59,049 nucleotides of DNA from Methanosarcinales archaeon. GTDB lineage: Archaea; Halobacteriota; Methanosarcinia; Methanosarcinales; Methanocomedenaceae. The notes below the pieces were generated by a model, which had not been told where the DNA came from, searched no databases, and saw only the letters and a program-made list of their open reading frames with translations. This document shows positions 7,308 to 16,011 of this stretch, one piece after another (the stretch's first letter is position 1; each line of letters begins with the position of its first letter). The translations under genes were made by a program, and so were the position numbers. Where the stretch lies: contig JAIOQW010000163.1 in assembly GCA_021108405.1 (NCBI GenBank), positions 1 to 59,049 on the forward strand, in the 5' to 3' direction.

Positions 7308-8377
7308 AAAGAATTGCATTCCACGATCGCGAAAGAGAAATAAAAGAGATCATGAATATACTGGACTCGGAGCCGTCCCTGATCACCTTCGTGTACGGTC
7401 CGATAAACAGCGGCAAGACCACACTGATCAGCCATCTGATAAAGGAACTTCCAGACGAGTATGCCCCGTTCTATGTTAATCTGCGAGGACGATTTATTGT
7501 GGACTATGAAGATTTCCTAAACGTCCTTTTCGAGATTGACGAAATAAGTGGGGTTAATAATGTTACCGAGTATTCGAAATCGATATTGAAGGATCTGGGA
7601 GCAGTTAGTGGAATTCCGATACCAATAAATCTATTCGAGCAGATATTTGAAAAAAAGGACAAAAGCAAAGATATGTTTAAATACATAGAACAATTCTTTA
7701 TGCAAATATCAAAGACGCGTACTCCCATTTTAATCATCGATGAATTGCAGGTGGTCGGAGATCTGAAGATCGATGGGTTACTGATGTATAAATTATTCAA
7801 CTTTTTTATACGATTGACAAAGGAGTTACATCTCTGTCACGTCTTCGGTGTTTCATCCGATTCATTATTCATCGAAAAAGTCTACAGTGAGGCGATGCTC
7901 GATGGAAGGTGCAGATATCTACTGGTGGATGATTTTGATTCCGTAACTGCCGCCGTGTTTCTGGAGGAACATGGTTTTACTGAAGCTGAGAAGGCGGTTG
8001 CCTGGGAATACTGCGGCGGAAAGCCAGTGAATTTAATAGAAATGATCTATGCCGATAACAGGGAACGAATTGCAAAGGATATGCTAAAGACAAGAATAAC
8101 CCAGCTCAAGGATTTACTCGACTATCTGGATTATACCAAGCCGAGAATTATGATTGGAGATGATGAATACATGGTTGAAAAGGAAGATATTGTTGATATC
8201 CTTAACAGGTTTGTAGATACGGAATATATCGATGATAAAGGGTTGAACAGACCTGCAAAGCATCTCTTGATCAAGGATAACATCCTGTTCTTTGACCCAC
8301 ATACCGGGGTCATCAAACTGCAGTCGAGGATGAATCTGCTCGCGATACAAGAGGTGATGAAAGATGAAAAGAATTGA
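7304..8377 (+). CDS. Archaeal STAND-type ATPase (PF01637-like), paralog 2
   Basis: The ATG at 7304 overlaps the upstream stop (ATGA) and is preceded by GAGGAAAAGAGC; longer readings run into the upstream gene. The 357-residue protein has an MKRIAFHDR start, P-loop GPINSGKT (about 32-39), Walker B ILIIDELQ (about 145), sensor-like VSSDSLF, LLVDDFD and CGGKP elements, and a C-terminal winged-helix-like region ending LQSRMNLLAIQEVM. Proteins of this archaeal ATPase_2 class are soluble STAND-type P-loop NTPases; physiological roles are mostly unknown. The C-terminal third differs from the other copies. Its 3' end overlaps the next paralog by 14 bases. Confidence 0.75.
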   Translation: MKRIAFHDREREIKEIMNILDSEPSLITFVYGPINSGKTTLISHLIKELPDEYAPFYVNLRGRFIVDYEDFLNVLFEIDEISGVNNVTEYSKSILKDLGAVSGIPIPINLFEQIFEKKDKSKDMFKYIEQFFMQISKTRTPILIIDELQVVGDLKIDGLLMYKLFNFFIRLTKELHLCHVFGVSSDSLFIEKVYSEAMLDGRCRYLLVDDFDSVTAAVFLEEHGFTEAEKAVAWEYCGGKPVNLIEMIYADNRERIAKDMLKTRITQLKDLLDYLDYTKPRIMIGDDEYMVEKEDIVDILNRFVDTEYIDDKGLNRPAKHLLIKDNILFFDPHTGVIKLQSRMNLLAIQEVMKDEKN

Positions 8378-9440
8378 ATTTTACGACCGCAAAAAGGAAA
8401 TCAAAGAGATCATGAACATATTGGACACAGAGCCATCTCTGATCACCTTCATCTACGGACCGATAAACAGCGGCAAGACCACGATGATCAGCCACCTGAT
8501 AGAACAACTACCAGAAGATTATGCTCCTTTTTATATTAATCTTCGGGGTAGATTCATAACAGATTATGAAGATTTCTTAAACGTATTATTCGAGATTGAC
8601 GAAAAAGGCGTGGTCGATAATGTCACTGAGTATGCAAGATCAATATTAAAAGATATGGGAAATGTTAGTGGAATTCCAATACCAGTTAATCTATTTGAAC
8701 AGATCTTTGAAAAAAAAGATAAAAGCAAAGATATGTTTAAATATATGGAACAGTTCTTTGTAGAAATATCAAAAAAACGTACACCAGTCCTGATCATCGA
8801 TGAGTTGCAGGTGGTTGGAGATATAAAAATCGATGGATTTTTAATATACAAATTATTTAATTTTTTTATACGACTTACCAAGGAACTGCATCTATGCCAT
8901 GTTTTTGCAGTTTCTTCTGACTCACTATTTATCGAACAAGTTTACAGCGAGGCGATGCTACAGGGGCGAAGCAGGCATCTGCTGGTGGATGACTTTAATA
9001 AGGAGATAACGATGGATTTTTTGGATGAATATGGATTTACCGATGTGGAAAAAGAACTTGCATGGAACTACTGTGGTGGCAAGCCAATTTATCTGGTTGA
9101 GTTGGTAAATTCAGGAGAAAACCGAAAAAAGAAGGCAGAAGAGATGCTTGGAATGAGGATAGGACAGATTGAAGGACTCATAGAAGATGCCAGGGAATTT
9201 GGATACAGGATATCCTATGGTGATGAGAAAATCATATTGAGCGAGGAGCATATACTTAAAAATTTAGAGAAATTCAGAGACAGGGATTATCTTAAAGCAA
9301 GTGAGCTTTCAAAATCAGTTAAACTCGGTTTGATTAAAGCAAACATACTCTTTCTTGACTCGGTTAAACAAATCATTAAGCCTCAATCACAATTGGATTT
9401 GCTTGCAATACGAGAGGTGATGAAAGATGAAAAGAATTAA
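8364..9440 (+). CDS. Archaeal STAND-type ATPase, paralog 3
   Basis: The 358-residue paralog starts inside the end of the previous gene, with GAGGTGATGAAAG serving as RBS. It has P-loop GPINSGKT, Walker B VLIIDELQ and sensor SSDSLF. Its first 110 codons are nearly identical at the DNA level to the gene at 9427, indicating recent duplication or gene conversion. The C-terminal module (QIEGLIEDAREFGYRISYGD to NILFLDSVKQIIKPQSQLDL) is specific to this copy. It overlaps the next gene by 14 bases in exactly the same way as at its own start, as expected for unequal crossing-over in a tandem array. Confidence 0.75.
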   Translation: MKRIEFYDRKKEIKEIMNILDTEPSLITFIYGPINSGKTTMISHLIEQLPEDYAPFYINLRGRFITDYEDFLNVLFEIDEKGVVDNVTEYARSILKDMGNVSGIPIPVNLFEQIFEKKDKSKDMFKYMEQFFVEISKKRTPVLIIDELQVVGDIKIDGFLIYKLFNFFIRLTKELHLCHVFAVSSDSLFIEQVYSEAMLQGRSRHLLVDDFNKEITMDFLDEYGFTDVEKELAWNYCGGKPIYLVELVNSGENRKKKAEEMLGMRIGQIEGLIEDAREFGYRISYGDEKIILSEEHILKNLEKFRDRDYLKASELSKSVKLGLIKANILFLDSVKQIIKPQSQLDLLAIREVMKDEKN

Positions 9441-10476
9441 ATTTCACGACCGCAAAAAGGAAATCAAAGAGATCATGAACATATTGGACACAGAGCCATC
9501 TCTGATCACCTTCATCTACGGACCGATAAACAGTGGAAAGACCACGATGATCAGCCACCTGATAGAACAACTACCAGAGGATTATGCGCCATTCTATATT
9601 AATCTCCGGGGTAGGTTCATAACAGATTATGAAGATTTCCTAAACGTATTATTCGAGATTGACGAAAAAGGTGTGGTTGATAATGTCACTGAGTACGCAA
9701 GATCAATGTTAAATGATCTGGGGACCGTTAGTGGAATTCCAATACCAGTTAATCTATTTGAACAAATCTTTGAAAAAAAGGATAAAAGTAAAGATATGTT
9801 CAAATATATAGAACAATTTTTTACAGAAATATCAAAGAACCGTGTACCTGTCCTGATCATCGATGAGTTGCAGGTAATTGGTGATCTGAAGATCGATGGA
9901 TTGTTGATATATAAATTATTCAACTTTTTCATACGATTGACAAAGGAGTTACATCTCTGTCATATCTTTGCGGTTTCATCAGATTCACTCTTTATCGAGC
10001 AGGTTTATAGTGAGGCGATGTTGCAAGGGCGCAGCCGGCATCTACTGGTCGATGACTTTAATAAGGTCGATACAATGGATTTTCTTAACAAGCATAACTT
10101 CAGCGATAAGGAGAAAGAACTTACATGGAATTGCTGCGGTGGCAAACCAATATGTTTGGTTGAGCTTGCGAATGCAAAAATGAATGGAAAAGATATCGAG
10201 AGCGAGGCTAAAATGTTAGTAAAGATTAGAACTAGCCAGATACTTTCGATATTTGATGAAATATCACTTGGAAAAGTAGAACATTCAGAAAAGGATATAA
10301 TAGAGGAGTTTAAGAATTTTGAAAAAGAAGAGATAATACAATATGCTAGAGTAAATGAAAGAAAAATTTTTTTAGTTGGAAGAAATGTGTTGTTCATTGA
10401 CCCGGTGCAAAGAACAATTAAGCCACAGTCGAAGTTGAACCTGCTCGCAATACGAGAGGTCATAAACAGTGAATAA
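9427..10476 (+). CDS. Archaeal STAND-type ATPase, paralog 4
   Basis: This 349-residue protein has the same N-terminal P-loop (GPINSGKT), Walker B VLIIDELQ and sensor SSDSLF as its neighbour, but its C-terminus (NGKDIESEAK, SLGKVEHSEKDIIEEF, VGRNVLFIDPVQRTIKPQS) is the type found in the internally deleted copy at 4700. It is thus a mosaic: N-terminal part shared with the 8364 gene, C-terminal part shared with the 4700 gene. The RBS is GAGGTGATGAAAG in the tail of the previous gene. Its stop overlaps the GTG of the following surface-protein gene. Confidence 0.75.
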   Translation: MKRIKFHDRKKEIKEIMNILDTEPSLITFIYGPINSGKTTMISHLIEQLPEDYAPFYINLRGRFITDYEDFLNVLFEIDEKGVVDNVTEYARSMLNDLGTVSGIPIPVNLFEQIFEKKDKSKDMFKYIEQFFTEISKNRVPVLIIDELQVIGDLKIDGLLIYKLFNFFIRLTKELHLCHIFAVSSDSLFIEQVYSEAMLQGRSRHLLVDDFNKVDTMDFLNKHNFSDKEKELTWNCCGGKPICLVELANAKMNGKDIESEAKMLVKIRTSQILSIFDEISLGKVEHSEKDIIEEFKNFEKEEIIQYARVNERKIFLVGRNVLFIDPVQRTIKPQSKLNLLAIREVINSE

Positions 10477-11833
10477 AATATATCGAATATGGATGGTACC
10501 TTTTAGTATCATAACAATACTACTGATCATATCAATAGCATCCGCAACCGATTCTCCCCTTGATACAGTTCAGGTCTATGCTCTCGGACCAAAAGACACA
10601 GGTTCATCAGTTGAATCTTCAATAATCCTTGAAAAAGACAGCGAATATTGCATCGTGGTCTCTGGCGTCTTCCAGTTTCGAAGAGATGTTGACTGGGGCC
10701 GGGCAGATGCGCAGTTTCGTATGGGCAATGGGGGTGCATATACTTACTCGTTCAACTCGATCGAGTTCAATGGAAAGCGGATGAATGCAGCAATAAGTGA
10801 TGTCGAGAATCACACATACACATTCTATCACACAGGTGATGGTGAAAAGATCAGGTTCAGTATTTATGACTGCATTATCACTCATGAGCGAGGTGGATAC
10901 GATAACAATGCAGGAATGCTCTTAGTTGAGATATATCCACTAACAACACTTTCTGTAACAAAACTACCATCACCGCATACTATCGAGAAAGGAGATACGT
11001 CAACGATAATCGTGACTGTGAAAAACACAGCTCCAAAAGGAATGGGCGAGTTAAAGGATATCGAAGTGACTGATTCCTGTCCTTCGGGTTTCACACTGAT
11101 AAGCGGTGATGTGCATGCGCAGTATCAGGTACTCAAACCAGATGAGTCACGCACACTCCAATATGTCATAAAACCTACTCAGAGCGGTACATTCAACCTT
11201 GAGCCAGCCAGGGTCTTATACTATGATGAGAGTGGAGAAAATCATACTAAAAGATCAGATACTGCAACACTTACAGTTGTATCATCCCCGGGACTGCAAC
11301 CCACAGCACCACCTAACGCAAGTGTGAAATTACACGGCGAGAGGACTGATGTAGGGATCGGAGATGATATTTTACTCAAGCTCTCGGCTGTGAACCTGAT
11401 AACAAAGCCGGTAATGCATGTTCAAATAATTATCATTCCACCGTCCGGAATGAGTGTAGCATCATCAGGTTTTGTTATGTCAGGAGCCGGGCAGTTCACT
11501 TCTGACTATGAAATTGATCCTGGCGTGGGCAGGGACATTGAGGTCAGGATCGTGGCAAACCAGATAGGCAATTATACAGTGGAAGGAAGGGTGATCTATT
11601 ATTTCGAAGATGATGTCGAGAATGCCGAAGACTATACACTACGTTTACCGATCAGGGTAAGGTCTGTCGGTATAGAGTCAACAATAGCCACATCCACACC
11701 CAAACCTACATCCGATGGTCATGGCATAATACCAGGGTTGCCAGGATTTACTGGTGTGATTATGTTGATCGTAGTGATGATTGTAACTGTTTTAATAAGA
11801 GGAAGAAAAAAACAAAAACGAGATCAATTTTAA
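10469..11833 (+). CDS. COG1361-like secreted surface protein with C-terminal transmembrane anchor
   Basis: The 454-residue product starts at a GTG overlapping the previous ATPase stop. It has a signal peptide (residues 1-27, ISIASA), an N-terminal beta domain (about 30-150), a CARDB-like domain (about 155-270, LSVTKLPSPHTIEKGDTSTI), a second Ig-like domain (about 285-405, VKLHGERTDVGIGDDILLKL) and a C-terminal helix (FTGVIMLIVVMIVTVLI) followed by RGRKKQKR. The last two domains are collinear with those at 5469, so each surface protein is paired with an adjacent ATPase. A role in surface assembly or adhesion is inferred. Confidence 0.7.
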   Translation: MNKIYRIWMVPFSIITILLIISIASATDSPLDTVQVYALGPKDTGSSVESSIILEKDSEYCIVVSGVFQFRRDVDWGRADAQFRMGNGGAYTYSFNSIEFNGKRMNAAISDVENHTYTFYHTGDGEKIRFSIYDCIITHERGGYDNNAGMLLVEIYPLTTLSVTKLPSPHTIEKGDTSTIIVTVKNTAPKGMGELKDIEVTDSCPSGFTLISGDVHAQYQVLKPDESRTLQYVIKPTQSGTFNLEPARVLYYDESGENHTKRSDTATLTVVSSPGLQPTAPPNASVKLHGERTDVGIGDDILLKLSAVNLITKPVMHVQIIIIPPSGMSVASSGFVMSGAGQFTSDYEIDPGVGRDIEVRIVANQIGNYTVEGRVIYYFEDDVENAEDYTLRLPIRVRSVGIESTIATSTPKPTSDGHGIIPGLPGFTGVIMLIVVMIVTVLIRGRKKQKRDQF

Positions 11834-11852
11834 TTCATTGGAGGAAGTATAA

Positions 11853-13889
11853 ATGAAATCAGGAATTCAGAAACAAATAAGATCATTTCGGAGTATCCGA
11901 AGAAGTTGTATATGCCTGATCGCACTTGCAATATTTTCAGGGTGTATATGTATACCGGATGCGGCAGCACAAGCCCCAACCACTATCGACTATATTCACA
12001 TCACAACTAATGTGAACAATGGCTATGCTATAACCACTGTGGAAGAGAAACTCACCAATCCCCACGACACTCCGACAGATGATGAGTTCAGGTTCCTGAT
12101 CCCTGATGATGCATTCATCTCAGGTTTTTCTATATTTGTCGATGGAGTTGAATACAAAGCAGATGTTCTCTTAAAAGAAGAGGCAGATGAGCAGTTTGAG
12201 CAGGCAGTTTCAGAAGGAAAGACTGCAGGCCTTCTAAAGGTAAAAAAAGAGAATATATTCTCATATTCACTGAGTTTTACACCTCACCAGAGTATTACTA
12301 TCCGTTTGACATATGAACAACCAATTAAAAAGATACTTGGTGAATATGAATACATTTTATCATTACGAGAAACCGATGTGGCACATCATGTACCTGATCT
12401 TCTGGTAAACATTACAGTGACATCAGTGAATAAGATCAACACACTGGAAACTCCTGGATTTAAAGAGGCAAACGTGAAATACCTCTCCCCTACGAAAGCA
12501 CGGGTCACTTACAGTGCAACGATGCTTCCGGACAGGGACTTAAGAGTTATTTTTACCACTGATAACACATCACTAAATGGAGAGATGCTCTTCTATGAAA
12601 CAGGTGGGCAGGGTTATTTGATGCATGTTTTCTCACCATCGCAGGAGGACCTGGGGACCACGGCTCTTAGTAAAGAGATCATTTTTGTGGTCGATAAGTC
12701 AGGCTCTATGAGAGGTACCAAAATGGTACAGGTTAAACAGGTCTTTACAGGCATTATCACAGACCTTCCACCTGACGACTACTTCAATATTATTTTCTTT
12801 GAGAGTGATGTTATAACGTTTCGGGATTCACTCATGGAAGCAAACACACAGACAAAGGCAGATGCAGCGAACTTTGTTAACATGCTCGGCGCAGGTGGTG
12901 GCACGAATATTAACGAAGCACTGCTTCAAGCAGTAAATATGTTTGAGCCTGATTCGAAGCGTGTACCTATCATTGTTTTTCTCACGGACGGAGAGCCTAC
13001 GAATGGCGTAACATCACCTCATGTGATCAGAGACAACGTAAAAAACGCAAATAAGGCAGATGTTTCTATATTCACTATCGCATTTGGGATCGAGGATGAA
13101 GAAAACTATGATTTTCTAAGAGCGCTAAGTCTTGAGAACTATGGTGTAGCAGAACAGTTCGACCTCCATGAAAATTCTGAGACCGAAATGAACACATTCT
13201 ATAAGACAATATCCACACCTGTAATAACTGATATGGACTGGAGCTATACTGATTCATCTGATATCGTGAATACAGGTTACAATACTCTCTTTACAGGATC
13301 AGATGCCATTATACTTGCCAGATACCAGGCAGGTAAGAACAATATAGATTCAAGTATTGATGCAATTACACGCACAGGCAACCATAGCTTTGATGAGACA
13401 TTTTCTGTTGTTACCAAACAAGAGAACAGCTTTATTCCAAAGCTCTGGGCATATACAAAGATAAGGCGGCTGATGGACAGGATGGTTGTAGTAGGTGAGA
13501 CAGATACAGATGCACTAGTATCCGAGATCACTGATCTTTCTTTGGAGTACGGTTTTGTCACTCCATACACATCACTATTTGTGGAAGTACCTGTCTTTGA
13601 AAAGATTAGCACAACAGCCACTGAAACTGACATACCGGTAATGTCAGAAGCGGTACCCGATTCAGCCACTGGTGATAAAACCACTTATAATTCAGCCCCC
13701 AGTCATGGAATGGATCAAACAGGAGAAGCTATGGACTGGGATTCCAGACCAATCGACCAGGAAGTTTCTCCTGCAGAAGCAGTTCCTGATGCAGCACCAA
13801 CAGAACAAGAACCAGGCTTTAGCGCTTTCTTAGCAACTACAGGGATTGTCGCTATTGCATATCTGATGAGAATAAACAGAAAAATTTGA
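11853..13889 (+). CDS. VIT domain plus von Willebrand factor A surface protein
   Basis: The 678-residue protein has a signal peptide with a lipobox-like FSGC near residue 30, a VIT domain (about 40-170; DEFRFLIPDDAFISGFSIFV, then LLKEEADEQFEQAVSEGKTA) and a vWA domain (about 215-410). The vWA domain carries a MIDAS motif DKSGSM, GGGTNI and FLTDGEPT. After a beta-rich region (to about 590) come a low-complexity tail and a C-terminal hydrophobic helix (FLATTGIVAIAYLM). The architecture matches inter-alpha-trypsin-inhibitor heavy-chain-like proteins, where the vWA binds a metal and mediates protein contacts. It follows the surface protein by 19 bases, with GGAGG upstream. Confidence 0.85.
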   Translation: MKSGIQKQIRSFRSIRRSCICLIALAIFSGCICIPDAAAQAPTTIDYIHITTNVNNGYAITTVEEKLTNPHDTPTDDEFRFLIPDDAFISGFSIFVDGVEYKADVLLKEEADEQFEQAVSEGKTAGLLKVKKENIFSYSLSFTPHQSITIRLTYEQPIKKILGEYEYILSLRETDVAHHVPDLLVNITVTSVNKINTLETPGFKEANVKYLSPTKARVTYSATMLPDRDLRVIFTTDNTSLNGEMLFYETGGQGYLMHVFSPSQEDLGTTALSKEIIFVVDKSGSMRGTKMVQVKQVFTGIITDLPPDDYFNIIFFESDVITFRDSLMEANTQTKADAANFVNMLGAGGGTNINEALLQAVNMFEPDSKRVPIIVFLTDGEPTNGVTSPHVIRDNVKNANKADVSIFTIAFGIEDEENYDFLRALSLENYGVAEQFDLHENSETEMNTFYKTISTPVITDMDWSYTDSSDIVNTGYNTLFTGSDAIILARYQAGKNNIDSSIDAITRTGNHSFDETFSVVTKQENSFIPKLWAYTKIRRLMDRMVVVGETDTDALVSEITDLSLEYGFVTPYTSLFVEVPVFEKISTTATETDIPVMSEAVPDSATGDKTTYNSAPSHGMDQTGEAMDWDSRPIDQEVSPAEAVPDAAPTEQEPGFSAFLATTGIVAIAYLMRINRKI

Positions 13890-13924
13890 GTGATAATAGC
13901 AGAATCTGGCAGGAGAGAAACAGC

Positions 13925-14992
13925 ATGAGACATATAGAATTTCATGATAGGGAAAAAGAGATAACAGAGATAATGAGGTTACTCAACACAGATCCATCCC
14001 TGATTACCTTTATTTATGGACCGATAAATAGCGGAAAGACTGAACTGATCACCCATTTGACTAAACAACTACCAGAGAACTATGTTGTTTTTTATATAAA
14101 TCTTCGAGGGAAGTTCATATCAAGTTACGATGACTTTGTAAGGGCTTTATTCAAATTGGATCGCGAAGAGAAGGAATATAAAGCAATATTAAAAAAGATA
14201 TCGGAAGTATCGATAAAAAGTCTGAAGTATACTGGAATACCCATAACTGAAGACATTCTGGAATTATTTTTTAGAGAAAGAAATTATGAAGACGTTTTTG
14301 AGTTTCTAGAAGATTATTTTACCGAAATAGCAGAAAATAAAGTTCCTGTGTTGATAGTGGATGAACTGCAGAAAATTGGAGATGTTAAGATTAATTCATT
14401 TCTGATTTACGAACTCTTCAATCTGTTTATTCGGTTGACAAAAGAGTTACATCTCTGCCACGTCTTTGCGGTTTCATCAGATTCGATCTTCATTGAAAAT
14501 GTCTACAGTGAAGCGATGCTTGAGGGTAGATGTAGGTATCTACTGGTGGATGATTTTGATGAGGAGACCACTACCGCATTTTTAGATAATTATGAATTTA
14601 GCGATGATGAGAAGACGGTTGCCTGGAAATACTGCGGTGGCAAACCGATATGTCTGGTTGAACTCGTGAATATACCAGATGATCGAAAAAACAAGGCAAA
14701 GGAGATGCTCAAGATAAGAAAGGGGCAAATAGAAGAGGTTGTGTATTCGCTTGAAGCGAGGGATAAGAAGATGTTTGACATGATAACAAGAATACTTTTT
14801 GAATTTATCGAGAAGGATAAGGTCGGATACAAATATCTAAACGATGAAATTAAGTTTCTGGTCGGGAAAAACATTATTTTTGCAGATTCAGTAAATAAAG
14901 AATTGAGACCACAATCCAGGTTAAATCTACTTGCTATACGGGAAGTGATGTTATCGATAACTACAACACTGGAATCCACATCTCATCAATAA
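13925..14992 (+). CDS. Archaeal STAND-type ATPase, paralog 5
   Basis: The ATG at 13925 with AGGAGAGAAACAGC upstream gives 355 residues. P-loop GPINSGKT, Walker B VLIVDELQ, sensor SSDSIF, LLVDDFDEET and CGGKP are all present. The middle region (EEKEYKAILKKISEVSIKSL) and C-terminus (YSLEARDKKMFDMITRILFE) diverge from the other copies, and the DNA is the most distinct of the five, so it is an older member. It follows the VIT-vWA gene by 35 bases and closes the ATPase/surface-protein run. Confidence 0.75.
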   Translation: MRHIEFHDREKEITEIMRLLNTDPSLITFIYGPINSGKTELITHLTKQLPENYVVFYINLRGKFISSYDDFVRALFKLDREEKEYKAILKKISEVSIKSLKYTGIPITEDILELFFRERNYEDVFEFLEDYFTEIAENKVPVLIVDELQKIGDVKINSFLIYELFNLFIRLTKELHLCHVFAVSSDSIFIENVYSEAMLEGRCRYLLVDDFDEETTTAFLDNYEFSDDEKTVAWKYCGGKPICLVELVNIPDDRKNKAKEMLKIRKGQIEEVVYSLEARDKKMFDMITRILFEFIEKDKVGYKYLNDEIKFLVGKNIIFADSVNKELRPQSRLNLLAIREVMLSITTTLESTSHQ

Positions 14993-15033
14993 AAGGCAAT
15001 TGTTTTATAATTTATAAACAAACCTAATCTATT

Positions 15034-15297
15034 ATGTTCAATTTAGAGTTATGTATCAGATTTCTGATTGGACTTTTCTTCCTCTATGCATGCATATATG
15101 CGGTCAGGTCCGTCAAAATCGATTACTGGAAGCAGTGCTGGTATGTTATCCTACTTGGAAGTATAATCCATATGACCTATATCATAGCTGCTTTTATGGA
15201 ATTTACTTATGCAGGCCATTTAAGAAATCTTGGAATGGGAATTGTGGCGATCGGGATCATAATGGTTGCAAGACGTACTAAAGATATTTTAAGATGA
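15034..15297 (+). CDS. Small membrane protein, three predicted transmembrane helices
   Basis: The 87-residue protein has hydrophobic segments at about residues 5-25, 36-56 and 64-80 and a basic end (RRTKDILR). No family is recognised. It follows the last ATPase by about 40 bases on the same strand and converges with the KaiC-like gene on the other strand. The ATG has no obvious Shine-Dalgarno sequence. A second overlapping frame (15051-15281) lacks hydrophobic organisation and is less likely. Confidence 0.55.
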   Translation: MFNLELCIRFLIGLFFLYACIYAVRSVKIDYWKQCWYVILLGSIIHMTYIIAAFMEFTYAGHLRNLGMGIVAIGIIMVARRTKDILR

Positions 15298-15313
15298 TCG
15301 AATAACCATATGA

Positions 15314-16003
15314 TCAAATAATAATGATCCCTTCATCAGTGATCTTGTAATTGGCACTTATATGATCACATCCCATCATCGCTTCAACAGTTATCTTTTT
15401 ACCGTCCATATGCACAATATTATCTACCGTTGCCTTTAACATAGTCTCTATCTGTGAATCTACCACTCCTTCCGTATAGGTGATTATACCTGTACTTCCA
15501 GCCAATTTTATCCTCATAGTATATGATTTAAGTACCCGGATCATAAGTATTGGTGAATTATAGGCAAAAAGGGTAGTTGCAGAATCAAGGATCGATCTGA
15601 ATGTATGTGTTTTTTGGAAGATGGACTGTAGTTCTTCAATAATCTCACTGATGATCTCAGTTGGATTCTGCGGTGAAGAGATCTTGAATGAAGCAGTCTC
15701 TTTTTGTACAGACCCGATTGACCCTGATGCAATATCCATTACATAAAGCTGCTTTTTAGTAAAATAGTCATGAATAAACCATTTGAAGTACATCATTGTC
15801 TCTTCAAGCTGTGGAAGATTATAATCTGTCATTATATAAAGGCAGTATTCATCGTCAGTTATTGCCTGGTGCAGGAACTGGTAACAAAATATGGACTTAC
15901 CTGTCTTTGGTGGCCCGTATACCAATGTAATAGTATTATTAGGGAATCCACCGCCAATTAATTCATCAAGACCTGCGATCCCTGATCTGGTAGATTGTAT
16001 CAT
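15314..16003 (-). CDS. KaiC-like RecA-superfamily ATPase
   Basis: The 229-residue single-domain protein begins with the KaiC/RadA-type STRSGIAGLDELIGGGFPNN, with P-loop GPPKTGKS (about residues 30-37). A FRSILDSATTLFAY Walker B-like strand lies near 137-150, and a terminal domain with VDNIVHMDG follows. Single-domain KaiC-like proteins in archaea act as regulatory ATPases and include ArlH/FlaH relatives. It is the last gene of a four-gene minus-strand operon, starting 8 bases after the KaiC-GTPase fusion. A regulatory role with the GTPase and Roadblock protein is inferred. Confidence 0.75.
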   Translation of the reverse strand: MIQSTRSGIAGLDELIGGGFPNNTITLVYGPPKTGKSIFCYQFLHQAITDDEYCLYIMTDYNLPQLEETMMYFKWFIHDYFTKKQLYVMDIASGSIGSVQKETASFKISSPQNPTEIISEIIEELQSIFQKTHTFRSILDSATTLFAYNSPILMIRVLKSYTMRIKLAGSTGIITYTEGVVDSQIETMLKATVDNIVHMDGKKITVEAMMGCDHISANYKITDEGIIII

Positions 16004-16011
16004 TTTTGTTA

